Shown: positions 8,554 through 16,871, counted from the first letter of the stretch. The stretch is 39,772 nucleotides of DNA from Halieaceae bacterium (GCA_028277365.1 JANQGK010000261.1:1-39772); one strand, 5' to 3'. Made by a program: numbers and translations. Notes: generated by a model not told the origin, from the letters alone.

Positions 8554-9504
8554 ATGGAAACCCGCGATCTGGCCCGAACCGACCTCAACCTGCTGATCGC
8601 TCTGCAGGTCATGCTCGAAGAGCGCAACGTTTCCCGCGCCGCTGAGCGCCTGTTCATCACCCAGCCCGCCATGAGCAAAACGCTGTCACGGCTGCGGGAA
8701 GTGTTCGACGACCCGCTGTTTACCCGTTCATCCCACGGCATGCGGCCCACCCCACGGGCTCTGGACCTGGCCGCGGAGCTGGAAACCGTGCTGCAGGGTA
8801 TCCAGCAGCTGTTGGCGGGGCATGACTTCGACCCCGGCGCGTACCGGGGCGAGGTGACTATCGCCATTTCCGAATACATTGGGGTGTGGTTACTGCCACC
8901 GCTGATCAACCGCTTGGCTTTCCTCGCTCCAAGGCTGGCAGTGAGGACGATTACCCGGGTTGAACATCAGCTCGACCAGCTGGCACTGGGCGAGTTGGAC
9001 CTGGTGGTGCACATCAAGCACGCCCGCTACGGTGATGAGTTCATCTGCGCGCCCATGGGCGGGGCGAAGCCGGTTATCCTGGCGCGGGAAGCTCACCCGC
9101 TGACGGGCCAGCCGCCCAGTTGGGAGAACATCCTCAAGTACCCGCTCATGCGCCTGTACATGGCCGACATGGAGGAACTGGAGTTCATCCAGTCCCGCGA
9201 CAGCATTACCCGCCGCCTGGAGACCGTCGAAGAAATGGCCGGCGGTTTTGAGACCTCGCACCTGATGACGGCCATCGAGGTATTGCGCAACACTGACCAC
9301 CTGATGCCGGCCCCGCCCTTTTTGATGGGCAACCCGACCCTGGCCTACAAAATCCAGGCGCTGGAGCTCCCCGCCGATGTCGACTACACCATCGAGTACA
9401 TGCTGGTGCGCCACCGCCGCACCGAGAACTCGCCGCTGCATAGCTGGCTCTGGCAGCAGATACTGGAAGTGCGCGGCGAGCTTAGAGAAAAGCTAGCGTC
9501 ATGA
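8554..9504 (+). CDS. LysR-family transcriptional regulator
   Basis: A 316-residue protein with the N-terminal winged helix-turn-helix of the LysR family (residues about 10-70: LNLLIALQVMLEERNVSRAAERLFITQPAMSKTL in pieces, then the LFTRSSHGMRPT wing). The substrate-binding domain follows (about 95-305; GEVTIAISEYIG begins it). Length is normal for the family. Members bind a small effector and usually control a divergent gene plus themselves. Here the divergent gene is the 26-residue membrane peptide at 8352-8432, and nested inverted repeats lie between them. The effector cannot be predicted. Its 3' end overlaps the end of the convergent DUF3667 gene by 23 bases. Confidence 0.93.
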   Translation: METRDLARTDLNLLIALQVMLEERNVSRAAERLFITQPAMSKTLSRLREVFDDPLFTRSSHGMRPTPRALDLAAELETVLQGIQQLLAGHDFDPGAYRGEVTIAISEYIGVWLLPPLINRLAFLAPRLAVRTITRVEHQLDQLALGELDLVVHIKHARYGDEFICAPMGGAKPVILAREAHPLTGQPPSWENILKYPLMRLYMADMEELEFIQSRDSITRRLETVEEMAGGFETSHLMTAIEVLRNTDHLMPAPPFLMGNPTLAYKIQALELPADVDYTIEYMLVRHRRTENSPLHSWLWQQILEVRGELREKLAS

Positions 9505-10402
9505 GCGCCACCAGGGTCCCGGTGAGCAACACCACGAAATAGTAGGCCACGGCCAGCACCATGCCCTTCGCCGCTGCCACTCCCTTCGAGCTGGCGTAGG
9601 CACCCCGCAGGGCAAACGGCAGGTAGATCATCGAGACCAGGGTGACCAGGCCGCCGTAGTCCGCCGGCATCACCAGGTTGAGAGGCTGCATGATCAGGAA
9701 CGCCAGAAAAGCCACTGTGTGGTAGTGCACCGAGAACACCAGGTGCTGCAGGTAATGGTAGGGCGAGCCCGCGTAGAACAGCCACAGCATCAGCGCAAAC
9801 ACTGGCAGCAGGAAGAACATCATCTGTGGCAGGCGCCGGGTCAGGCCTTCTACAAACGCATCCGGGTTTTCCTGTATACGCTCGGTATTGGCGACCATCC
9901 GCTCGAGAACTGACTGCAGCCAGGCCGGCAGCGCGTCGATCTCCTCGCGCAGGCCTTCAGCTTCAATGAACTCATCGATGGTGAGAATCTCCTGCTCACC
10001 AGCCTCGTTGGTGCGGGGGATGTAGATGCCGGCGTCCAGCCCGTCGATCGCCTGATTGTCGACGCCCACGGTATTCACTGCGGGAGGCTGGCTCACCGAC
10101 AGGCTCAAAAACACCAGGAAACTCACTACCAGGTAGAGCCGAACCGGCGGCAGGTAACGGGCCCGGCGCCCACCGATATAGTCGGCAGTAATGCGGCCCG
10201 GCCGCAGCACCAGCGTCTTGAGCGTTAGCCACAGGCGGGAGTCCAGGTCGGTCACATCCTCCAGTGCCTCACCGGCAATGTCCGCCAGGCGCAGATCACG
10301 GTCACGCTGCCCGCACTGCCCGCAGTATTCCCCCAGCAGCGGCGCTCCGCAGTTGCGGCAGGAACGGCCGGCGTCCGGCAGGTTTTCGCTCACGCTTTCC
10401 AT
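9482..10402 (-). CDS. DUF3667-type zinc-ribbon membrane protein
   Basis: A 306-residue protein. The start is taken at the ATG at 10402 (MESVSENLPDAG); the open frame continues upstream, but only through low-complexity GC-rich sequence. Near the N-terminus is a zinc ribbon, CRNCGAPLLGEYCGQCGQ. It is followed by the DUF3667 signature (DSRLWLTLKTLVLRPGRITADYIGGRRARYLPPVRLYL, in pieces) and then about four to five membrane segments (VSFLVFLSLS, MMFFLLPVFALMLWLFY, TVAFLAFLIM, and two near the end). It is an inner-membrane protein of unknown function. A TATTAT box lies 8 bases before the ATG and no Shine-Dalgarno sequence is visible. It is divergent from the TatD gene, and its 3' end overlaps the LysR gene by 23 bases. 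Confidence 0.8.
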   Translation of the reverse strand: MESVSENLPDAGRSCRNCGAPLLGEYCGQCGQRDRDLRLADIAGEALEDVTDLDSRLWLTLKTLVLRPGRITADYIGGRRARYLPPVRLYLVVSFLVFLSLSVSQPPAVNTVGVDNQAIDGLDAGIYIPRTNEAGEQEILTIDEFIEAEGLREEIDALPAWLQSVLERMVANTERIQENPDAFVEGLTRRLPQMMFFLLPVFALMLWLFYAGSPYHYLQHLVFSVHYHTVAFLAFLIMQPLNLVMPADYGGLVTLVSMIYLPFALRGAYASSKGVAAAKGMVLAVAYYFVVLLTGTLVALMTLAFL

Positions 10403-10410
10403 GCCGTGGC

Positions 10411-10416
10411 ATAATA
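10411..10416 (-). promoter_or_regulatory. -10-like TATTAT close to the start codon
   Basis: TATTAT on the minus strand, 8 bases before the DUF3667 ATG, in an otherwise extremely GC-rich stretch. It suggests a very short or absent leader. The -35 candidate (TTTCGC, 18 bases upstream) is weak. Confidence 0.35.
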
Positions 10417-10491
10417 CGCCGCCGCCGCGGCACGGCGAAAGCCCGCGCCGCCCCCAGACCTGAATGCCAAACCCAACCGTATTCACCAGCG

Positions 10492-11316
10492 ATGAGCAAA
10501 AAGAACCGCCGCGAGATCCCCCGCTTCCAGCACCCGATCATGGAGACCCACTGTCACCTGGACTACCTGGAAGCCGGTGAGCTAGATGACACCCTGGCCC
10601 GCTCCCGTGAAGTGGGTATCGAGCGCATCATCACCATCGCCGTATCACCGGATAACCTCGACATCGTGGACGCGCTGGCGCGCGACAAAGACGGCGTCTG
10701 GGGCACCCAGGGCGTCCATCCTCACGAGGCCGAGAAATACACCCCAACGGTGGGCGACACCATTCGCCAGCGCATGGCCGGCGAGCACATCGTCGCCGTG
10801 GGCGAGATCGGCCTGGACTACTACTACGACCACGCCGACCGCGGCGTGCAGTGCCAGGTGTTTGAGGCCCAGCTGCAGATCGCGGTGGATACCGACATGC
10901 CCATCGTGGTGCACACTCGTGAGGCCGATGAGGACACCCGTGCCATCCTTGAGAATTTCTCCGGCAAGCTTAAGCGCAAGGGCGTCATTCACAGCTTCAC
11001 CTCGGGCCTCCCGCTTGCGGAGTACTGCCTGGCTGAGGGCTTTTGCCTGGGCTTCAACGGCATCGCCACCTTCAACCGCGCCGACAACGTCCGCGAGGTG
11101 GTGGCCGCCACCCCGCTGGACCAGCTGCTGCTGGAAACCGATGCGCCCTATCTCACGCCGGTGCCCTACCGCGGCAAGCCCAATGCGCCCTTTTACCTGC
11201 CTTTCGTGGCGGAAAAGGTCGCCCAGGTCAAAGGCTACGACGTGGAACACCTGCTCAGGCAGGCCTGGCAGAACAGCGTGGAGCTGTTCTTTGCTGAAAA
11301 CGCTCCAGCCGCTTAA
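10492..11316 (+). CDS. TatD-family metal-dependent hydrolase
   Basis: A 274-residue cytoplasmic hydrolase of the TatD/YcfH/YjjV family (TIM-barrel nuclease or deoxyribonuclease-type). Metal-binding landmarks are visible in order: METHCHLD (His20, His22), GEIGLDYYYD (first Glu), PIVVHTREADEDT, VIHSFTSG and LLLETDAPYLTP (metal Asp near the C-terminus). I start it at the ATG at 10492 (MSKKNRREIPRF); the frame is open for 76 codons upstream, but that segment overlaps the divergent gene and is not family-like. The N-terminal basic stretch before the barrel is slightly longer than in E. coli TatD. The next gene, rapA, starts 57 bases downstream with its own promoter-like sequence. Confidence 0.92.
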   Translation: MSKKNRREIPRFQHPIMETHCHLDYLEAGELDDTLARSREVGIERIITIAVSPDNLDIVDALARDKDGVWGTQGVHPHEAEKYTPTVGDTIRQRMAGEHIVAVGEIGLDYYYDHADRGVQCQVFEAQLQIAVDTDMPIVVHTREADEDTRAILENFSGKLKRKGVIHSFTSGLPLAEYCLAEGFCLGFNGIATFNRADNVREVVAATPLDQLLLETDAPYLTPVPYRGKPNAPFYLPFVAEKVAQVKGYDVEHLLRQAWQNSVELFFAENAPAA

Positions 11317-11341
11317 TCACATCCTGCCGCCGTGCTAGAAT
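11313..11341 (+). promoter_or_regulatory. Sigma-70-type promoter of rapA
   Basis: TTAATC (11313-11318), a 17-base spacer, and TAGAAT (11336-11341), 32 bases before the GTG start of rapA. The -35 overlaps the last codons of the TatD gene. Confidence 0.4.
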
Positions 11342-11373
11342 CCGCGGCCACTTACAAGGTGCTGTAGCAATCT

Positions 11374-14136
11374 GTGGATTACATTGTTGGACAACGCTGG
11401 GTGAGCCATGCCGACACCCAGCTTGGACTCGGCATAATCGCCGAGCTTGACGGTCGTCGCGTTACCGTCAGCTTCCCCGCCGTTGGCGAAGAACGAACCT
11501 ACGCCAGTGAGAATGCACCGCTGACGCGATTGCGCTTCAAGACCGGCGACCATATCTCTACTCTCGATGACGTCGAGTTGCTCGTCACCAACGTCGAGGA
11601 GCAACAGGGCATCCTGTTCTATACCGGCCTCGACCATCACGACGCCGAGGTCACGATCAGCGAGCTGGAGCTGGACTGCTTCGTGCAGCTGACCACGCCC
11701 CAGCAGCGCCTGCTGAACGGCCACTTCGACCGCAACGGCGACTTCGCCCTGCGGGTGGCCACCCTGCAGCAGCTCGACCGCCTGCAACAGTCACCGGCGC
11801 GGGGCCTGATCGGTTCCCGCACCAGCCTGCTTCCCCACCAGGTCTACATCGCTGCCGAAGTGGGCCGCCGCCATGCACCGCGGGTACTGTTGGCCGACGA
11901 GGTAGGTCTGGGCAAGACCATCGAAGCCGGCATGATCATCCAGCAGCAGTTACTGACCGGGCGCGCGTCCCGGGTGTTGATCATCGTGCCGGAAACCCTG
12001 CTGCACCAGTGGCTGGTAGAAATGCTGCGCCGCTTCAACCTGCACTTCGCCCTCTTCGATGCCGAGCGCATCCAGGCCATGCAGGAGCTGGACGAGGACA
12101 ACCCGTTTGCCGGGGAAATGGATGCCGGCAACCCCTTCGAATCCGAGCAGCTGGTGCTTACCAGCCTGTCGCTGTTCGAGTCCGACCCGGAACTGGCGCA
12201 GCAGGCCATCAGCGCCGGCTGGGATCTCGCGGTACTGGACGAAGCTCACCACCTTCACTGGACGCCGGAAGCCGCCGGCGCCGACTACCAGCTGATCGAA
12301 GCCCTGTCCCAGCAAACGGCGGGGCTGCTACTACTCACCGCCACCCCGGAACAGGTGGGCCAGGCCAGCCATTTTGCCCGCCTGCGGCTGCTGGACCCGG
12401 ACCGCTTCCACGACCTCGAGAAGTTTCTGACCGAGGAGCAGGGCTACCGCGCCCTCAACGAGGAGCTTGAAAAGCTGGAAGCCGCCGGCGCTAATGAGCA
12501 GGCGATTGCCGAACTGCTGGACCGCCACGGCACCGGCCGGGTGCTGTTCCGCAACTCGCGGGCCGGCATCAGCGGTTTCCCGCAGCGCAAGCTGCACGCC
12601 TATCCCCTGCCCGCACCCGAACGCGCCCCGGACGGCGGCGACCCGGTACGGGCGGCTCTGTATCCGGACACCCTCTGCGAAGACGAATCCTGGGTCAGCG
12701 ACGACCCGCGAGTCAGCTGGCTGGAGCAGAAACTCAAGGCGCTGCGCCCGGAGAAGGTGCTCGTAATCTGCGCCCACGCCGACACCGCCATCGCCCTGGA
12801 GCACTACCTGCACCTGCGCGCCGGCATTCGCAGCGCCGCCTTCTACGAGGGCCTGACCATTCTCGAGCGCGACCGGGCCGCGGCCTACTTCGCCGATATG
12901 GAAGGCGGCGCCCAGACCCTGGTGTGCTCGGAGATCGGCTCCGAGGGCCGCAACTTCCAGTTTGCCCACCACCTGGTGCTGTTCGATCTGCCGCTGAACC
13001 CGGACCTGTTGGAGCAGCGCATCGGTCGCCTCGACCGCATCGGCCAGACCGAGCAGGTCGACATTCACGTGCCCTATTTAGAAGGCACTGCCCAGGAGAC
13101 CCTGCTGCGCTGGTACCACGAGGGCCTGAACCAGTTCGAGGAGAGCTGCTCGGCGGGCTTCGCCATTTTCCAGCAGTTCGAGAACCGCCTGCGCGAGCAG
13201 CTGGTCGAGCCCGACGACAGGCTCGACGGCCTGATTGCCGACAGCGCCGAATTTACCGCACAAACCCGCGCCGAGCTCCGTGAGGGCCGCGACCGCCTGT
13301 TGGAGCGCAATTCCTGCAAGCCCGACGACGCCGCGGCGATGATTGCCGACATTGAGACCGCCGAGGCCAGCGACGACCTGCGCGACTACCTGGAAATGCT
13401 GTGTGAGAGTTACGGCGTCGACCAGGAATTCCACTCCGAGCACGCGGTTATCCTGCGCCCCACCGACCACATGCTGACCGGGCATTTTCCCGGCCTGCAG
13501 GAAGACGGCACCACCGTGACCTTCAGCCGTGAACAGGCCCTGTCGCGGGAAGACATGGCCTTTTTGACCTGGGAGCACCCGATTCTGGTGGAAGCCATAG
13601 ACATGGTGGCCTCCACCGAACTGGGCAACGCCGCGATCGCCACCCTGTCATTGAAAGGTATTCCCGCCGGCACGCTGTTGCTGGAGTGCATCTACTGCAT
13701 CAACTGTGTGGCACCGAAGTATCTGCAGGTGGAACGCTTCCTGCCGCTCACCCCAGTCCGCCTGCTGGTCGACAGCCGCGGCAAGGACCTGGCGGAGATC
13801 ATGCCCCACGCCCGTCTCAACGAGCTGTGTGAGAAGGTCAAGAAACCGGTGGCGCTGCAGATCATCAAACAGGTGCACAGCCAGGTGGAAGACAAGATGC
13901 AGCACGCCGGCAGCCTGGCCGACGCCCGCCGCGTCGAAACGCTGGCGGCGGCGGAGGCGCGCATGCGCGAGGAACTCGGCGCCGAACAGGCCCGCCTGGA
14001 AGCCCTGCGCGCGATCAACCCGGCGATTCGCCAGGAAGAAATCGACCACCTCGGGCACCGTATCGAGGAATGCGCTGCCCACATCACCCACGCCACCCTC
14101 CAACTCCAGGGCCTGCGCCTTATCGTTTCCGTCTAG
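11374..14136 (+). CDS. rapA: RNA polymerase-associated SWI2/SNF2 ATPase RapA
   Basis: A 920-residue protein aligning in order with E. coli RapA (968 residues): N-terminal VGQRWVSHADTQLGLG, the ATPase start TSLLPHQVYIAAEVGRRHAPRV, Walker A DEVGLGKTIEAGM (about 172-184), DEAHH box (289-293), LLLTATPEQ, helicase-C motifs (CSEIGSEGRNFQFAHHLVLFDLP and the arginine-finger region QRIGRLDRIGQ). The RapA C-terminal domain (TWEHPIL, LPLTPVRLLVDSRGKDL, LEALRAINPAIR) follows. RapA binds RNA polymerase and recycles it after termination. Translation starts at a GTG (11374), judged from the match to the family N-terminus. It is about 48 residues shorter than the E. coli protein, mainly between motifs in the lobe insertions. 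The downstream region holds repeats, not a co-transcribed gene. Confidence 0.97.
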   Translation: MDYIVGQRWVSHADTQLGLGIIAELDGRRVTVSFPAVGEERTYASENAPLTRLRFKTGDHISTLDDVELLVTNVEEQQGILFYTGLDHHDAEVTISELELDCFVQLTTPQQRLLNGHFDRNGDFALRVATLQQLDRLQQSPARGLIGSRTSLLPHQVYIAAEVGRRHAPRVLLADEVGLGKTIEAGMIIQQQLLTGRASRVLIIVPETLLHQWLVEMLRRFNLHFALFDAERIQAMQELDEDNPFAGEMDAGNPFESEQLVLTSLSLFESDPELAQQAISAGWDLAVLDEAHHLHWTPEAAGADYQLIEALSQQTAGLLLLTATPEQVGQASHFARLRLLDPDRFHDLEKFLTEEQGYRALNEELEKLEAAGANEQAIAELLDRHGTGRVLFRNSRAGISGFPQRKLHAYPLPAPERAPDGGDPVRAALYPDTLCEDESWVSDDPRVSWLEQKLKALRPEKVLVICAHADTAIALEHYLHLRAGIRSAAFYEGLTILERDRAAAYFADMEGGAQTLVCSEIGSEGRNFQFAHHLVLFDLPLNPDLLEQRIGRLDRIGQTEQVDIHVPYLEGTAQETLLRWYHEGLNQFEESCSAGFAIFQQFENRLREQLVEPDDRLDGLIADSAEFTAQTRAELREGRDRLLERNSCKPDDAAAMIADIETAEASDDLRDYLEMLCESYGVDQEFHSEHAVILRPTDHMLTGHFPGLQEDGTTVTFSREQALSREDMAFLTWEHPILVEAIDMVASTELGNAAIATLSLKGIPAGTLLLECIYCINCVAPKYLQVERFLPLTPVRLLVDSRGKDLAEIMPHARLNELCEKVKKPVALQIIKQVHSQVEDKMQHAGSLADARRVETLAAAEARMREELGAEQARLEALRAINPAIRQEEIDHLGHRIEECAAHITHATLQLQGLRLIVSV

Positions 14137-14188
14137 CAAGGCTTGCGTCTTGCGCTTAGCGGGGCGCGCTGGGCTGTTTCATTCTTTA

Positions 14189-14340
14189 TAGAAACTGCTT
14201 CGTAGGACGGACGCAATCTGGGTCTACCCCCTCCCCGGACGCGCTAAAAGCATGACATCCCTGTCTCGCTCGACGACGGCCGTCCCTGGCCGTCGACGGT
14301 CCGGGGAGGGGGTAGACCCAGCTCGCGCCCTCGCACCGAG
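14189..14340 (+). repeat. Second dispersed repeat, interrupted by structured repeat copy 1
   Basis: Left piece (about 14189-14210, TAGAAACTGCTTCGTAGGAC...) and right piece (about 14313-14340, TAGACCCAGCTCGCGCCCTC...) match, in the same order and orientation, the two halves of a continuous sequence on the minus strand at 34865-34912. There the two halves touch; here 102 bases of structured repeat stand between them. Confidence 0.5.
14219..14320 (+). repeat. Structured three-stem repeat, copy 1
   Basis: Outer stem: 14219-14240 is the exact reverse complement of 14299-14320 (22 bp). Inside it lie a conserved linker (GCGCTAAAAGCAT), hairpin H1 (GACA 14254-14257, loop TCCC, TGTC 14262-14265), a linker TCGCTCGA, and hairpin H2 (CGACGGCC 14274-14281, loop of 6, GGCCGTCG 14288-14295). 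Together they form a three-way junction. Copies 2 (14401-14505, opposite strand) and 3 (34696-34795) have the same layout. This stretch between rapA and the gene at 14604 has no coding sequence. Confidence 0.9.
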
Positions 14341-14400
14341 CGTTGGAACCGCGTTCGCCAATCTAAGCAAGGTAAGGGCGTGGCACCCGCAGAGCCCGTG

Positions 14401-14505
14401 GGGTGCCTGGGGCCCTTCAGGAACCGTCTGCGGCCATGGATGGCCGCAGCCGAGCGAGACAGGGATGTCATGCTTTTAGCGTGTCCCGGAAGGGCCCCAG
14501 GCGCC
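14401..14505 (-). repeat. Structured three-stem repeat, copy 2 (inverted)
   Basis: Same element as copy 1 on the opposite strand, about 80 bases away. Outer arms are 14405-14424 and 14483-14502 (18 of 20 pairs match; pairing resumes just beyond with one G-T). H2 is CTGCGGCC (14428-14435) / GGCCGCAG (14442-14449). H1 is 14458-14469 (GACA/TGTC stem, identical to copy 1). H2 differs from copy 1 by paired changes that keep the stem. The outer arm sequence is different from those of copies 1 and 3 except for the inner TTCCGGGAC. Confidence 0.88.
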
Positions 14506-14603
14506 GCGCGGGCGTGTTCGTGGCGAAGGATGGCATGAATAGCTGTACCTCAGGATTCGGTTACCGCAGCTACCATTATCAAAACGAAAAGCGGGGAGCT
14601 GAT

Positions 14604-15170
14604 ATGGCCAAGCAGCGGGCGGTGTTGGACAAGGCGTATATGGGGATTGCTGAGGGCTTGCCGCTTGAGGCGAGTGGCGGGGATGTGGAGGCGCTGCGGC
14701 GTGACGTGCAGCGCCTGATGGACATGGAGGCGATTCGACAGCTCAAGTACGCGTACTTTCGCTGCATCGATACGGCGAACCTGAAGGAGTTGGCGACCTT
14801 GTTTCACGATGAGGTGGTGGTGCACTTCAAGGGCGGCAGCTACGAGTGGCAGCTCACTGGCAAGGACGAGTACATCAGCAACGTCGGCCAGGCTTTCAAC
14901 AGCCAGGCGGTGGGACACCACAATGGTCACCACCCGGAACTCCAGATCCTGAGCGATACCGAGGCCACCGGCATCTGGTACCTGGCCGACAATATGTGGG
15001 TGCTCGACCATCGCTTCTTCACCACGGGCACCGCGCTGTACTGGGACCGCTATGAAAAAGTGAACGGCCGATGGCTGATTCGTGAAACCCGCTACGAGCG
15101 CGTATACGAACTCAACAGCGCGCTGGAAGAAACTCCGACCTTTAGCAGCCACTATCTGGGCGGTGTGTAG
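14604..15170 (+). CDS. SnoaL-like / NTF2-fold protein
   Basis: A 188-residue protein of the SnoaL_4-type nuclear-transport-factor-2 fold. After a helical N-terminus, the core begins DVQRLMDMEAIRQLKYAYFRCIDTANLKELATLFHDE (in pieces) and continues through VHFKGGSYEWQLTGKDEYI, GHHNGHHPELQI, GIWYLADNMWV and the closing strand GTALYWDRYEKVNGRWLIRETRYERVYE. This is the usual order of the ketosteroid-isomerase/dehydratase-like superfamily. The start is the ATG at 14604, with GGGGAG 7 bases upstream. Members act on small hydrophobic molecules (steroid, polyketide or aromatic compounds), but the substrate is not readable here. It stands alone after the repeat region; its own promoter must lie downstream of copy 2. 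Confidence 0.82.
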   Translation: MAKQRAVLDKAYMGIAEGLPLEASGGDVEALRRDVQRLMDMEAIRQLKYAYFRCIDTANLKELATLFHDEVVVHFKGGSYEWQLTGKDEYISNVGQAFNSQAVGHHNGHHPELQILSDTEATGIWYLADNMWVLDHRFFTTGTALYWDRYEKVNGRWLIRETRYERVYELNSALEETPTFSSHYLGGV

Positions 15171-15243
15171 GCCCACACAGAGTGTTCACGACTGCCGCGC
15201 AAAGCCCTAGACTGCGGAAAAGCCGCAGCTGAGAGGCCTCACC

Positions 15244-16050
15244 ATGAACGAGGAACGGGAACGCTCCCTGCTGGAACAACTGACCCGACTGACTGGCCAG
15301 GTGGCCGGCCAGACCCTGGATGTGGCGCGCTCCACCGCCGCCATGACTCTGATGTTCGGGGAAAACTGGCTACAGTCGACTGTGCTGAAAAGCCTTGAGC
15401 CCGAGCGCCTGGAAGCCATGGCGGAAGCCGGACACTTCCTGCGCGATGCCCGCGAGACCGCCGGTATGAGCCTCCGCGAGCTGACCGTGGCGCTGGGGGT
15501 AAAGGACAACAACCTGCTCGAGGACATCGAGAGCGGCGAACGCATCATGCCACTGGAGCTGGCTTTTCGGGCCGCCTCGCTGATCGCTCGCCACGACCCC
15601 ATCCCCTTTCTGGTCAAGTTCATGCGCACCTACAACCCGGCGCTGGGTGACACCCTGGAGCAATGGGGTGTGATGGTGCTGCCGGTACAGTTCGAACGCG
15701 AGCGCCGCTGGATCAACCTGTACCGCAAGCACGACGAGCTGCGCGCGCTCACCGATGACGAGTACGACCGGCTGGTCGAATACGTCGACGCCGCCACCAC
15801 TCTGGTGCTGGATGTGATGCAAAAGGAAAAAGCCGCCAACCAGGTGGCCGCTGAACCGGCGCCGCGCAAGCGCCGGCGTCCGAAAGTGGCCGTTGAAGCA
15901 GTGGCGAAACCGGCGGCGAAAAAAACCGCTGCCCGATCGAACACCAAAAAGGCGGCGAGCAAGAAGCCGGCGGCCGGCAAATCCGGTGCGAAAACCAGGG
16001 CCAAAGCGCGGCCTAAGACCGGGGCCGGGAACAAAACTCCCAAGCGCTGA
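15244..16050 (+). CDS. XRE-type helix-turn-helix protein with H1-like basic tail
   Basis: A 268-residue protein. Residues about 60-115 form an XRE-like helix-turn-helix (GHFLRDARETAGMSLRELTVALGV, then DNNLLEDIESGERIMP). A helical region follows (IPFLVKFMRTYNPALGDTLEQWG, about 120-190). The last about 70 residues are Lys/Arg/Ala/Pro-rich (APRKRRRPKVAVEAVAKPAAKK, in pieces, to the end), like histone H1 or the tail of the WS/DGAT protein at 4532. This suggests a DNA-binding regulator with extra non-specific DNA affinity (inference). The first about 55 residues (LTRLTGQVAGQTLDVARSTAAMTLMFG) are helical and not recognised. The next gene begins 25 bases later and is probably co-transcribed, though it has its own -10-like box. 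Confidence 0.78.
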   Translation: MNEERERSLLEQLTRLTGQVAGQTLDVARSTAAMTLMFGENWLQSTVLKSLEPERLEAMAEAGHFLRDARETAGMSLRELTVALGVKDNNLLEDIESGERIMPLELAFRAASLIARHDPIPFLVKFMRTYNPALGDTLEQWGVMVLPVQFERERRWINLYRKHDELRALTDDEYDRLVEYVDAATTLVLDVMQKEKAANQVAAEPAPRKRRRPKVAVEAVAKPAAKKTAARSNTKKAASKKPAAGKSGAKTRAKARPKTGAGNKTPKR

Positions 16051-16060
16051 GCGGCGATGC

Positions 16061-16066
16061 TATAGT
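16061..16066 (+). promoter_or_regulatory. -10-like TATAGT close to the next start codon
   Basis: TATAGT ends 9 bases before the ATG at 16076; no Shine-Dalgarno sequence is visible. No clear -35. Confidence 0.3.
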
Positions 16067-16075
16067 TTGGCGCTT

Positions 16076-16417
16076 ATGGTGAAAAAACTTCCCACGAAAG
16101 CAGAACTGCGCGCTGCACTGGAACAGGAAACTCGCCGCTATCTGAACCAGGGTGGAAAGGTAGAGGAGGTCCCCGCGGGCGCCACCGGCACCGACCCGAA
16201 TAAGCCGCACAACTTCCAGTCCAGCCGCCTGTTTTCCGAACCGCCCAATTCGCGCACCTTTCTGCCGGAGGTGGTGGCCGCCATCGAATCCCGCCGCTCC
16301 CAGCTCAAGCGCAGCCGTCGCAACGTGCCCAAGCGCTCACGCCTGCCGCGACCCCGCCGCAAGACTATCTACGACGACTTCGGCGAACCCATTCGCAAGG
16401 TCTGGATCGAAGAGTAA
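16076..16417 (+). CDS. Small basic protein with a SutA-like GGKVxEVP motif
   Basis: A 113-residue protein. Its N-terminal half carries LEQETRRYLNQGGKVEEVP followed by a polar, Pro-rich stretch with DPNKPH. As I remember it, Pseudomonas SutA, a small RNA-polymerase-associated regulator, has a closely similar segment (AMEEFLARGGKVQEI... then PPKKP). The C-terminal half is very basic (RRSQLKRSRRNVPKRSRL and RPRRKTIYDDFG) and is not part of SutA as I know it. The start is the ATG at 16076; the upstream extension overlaps the previous gene in another frame. Association with RNA polymerase or nucleic acid is plausible but unproven. It follows the XRE/H1-like gene by 25 bases, so both may work on the nucleoid or transcription machinery. 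Confidence 0.65.
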   Translation: MVKKLPTKAELRAALEQETRRYLNQGGKVEEVPAGATGTDPNKPHNFQSSRLFSEPPNSRTFLPEVVAAIESRRSQLKRSRRNVPKRSRLPRPRRKTIYDDFGEPIRKVWIEE

Positions 16418-16519
16418 CTCCTGCCAGGCGAAGCAGAGCCCCGCCCCCTTTTTACGGCCTCCCCAGTCGGGGCAGAAAAAACCTTACAGTGAATCATCCG
16501 ATCACTCGATTTTTCCGTA

Positions 16520-16768
16520 ATGTCCTTCATGAAACCCAATTTGAGCCTGTTCGAAAGAGTAGTTAGGCCGTTATTGGGCTGCGTACTGGCGACCATCGCA
16601 CTGACCCAGCCGGAAATCGGCCTGCTGGAACTCATCGTCCTTGTCATAGCTGCCTTTCTGATCCTGAACGGCTTGCTCGCCCGTTGTTATCTGTGGAGCT
16701 GGTTAGGATTGAACACCGCGCAGAACGACATTGAACTGTGCAGCCGGGTAGCGCGTAGCAGGGACTAA
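16520..16768 (+). CDS. DUF2892 / YgaP-like inner-membrane protein
   Basis: An 82-residue protein with two membrane helices (VVRPLLGCVLATIALTQ and LLELIVLVIAAFLILNGLLA) followed by the family-typical RCYLWSWLGLNT. That matches the DUF2892 pattern, with a conserved Cys shortly before a G-x-N-T. Function of the family is unclear; some members are fused to rhodanese domains. Two in-frame ATGs (16520 and 16529) are possible starts. It stands alone; no neighbour points to a role. Confidence 0.72.
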   Translation: MSFMKPNLSLFERVVRPLLGCVLATIALTQPEIGLLELIVLVIAAFLILNGLLARCYLWSWLGLNTAQNDIELCSRVARSRD

Positions 16769-16871
16769 TGCGCACTCCGGTTCGGGCGGCGTTGTCGACT
16801 TCTTGTCCAGTCGGGCCTGCCGGCCTGCACGCTACACACCCATTGGTAAGACAACCGTTAGGAGATACACC

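Noticed and set aside
14219..14505. The repeats between rapA and the SnoaL-like gene as a CRISPR array or insertion sequence
   Set aside because: Only two copies in opposite orientation, no spacers, no transposase gene and no target-site duplication.
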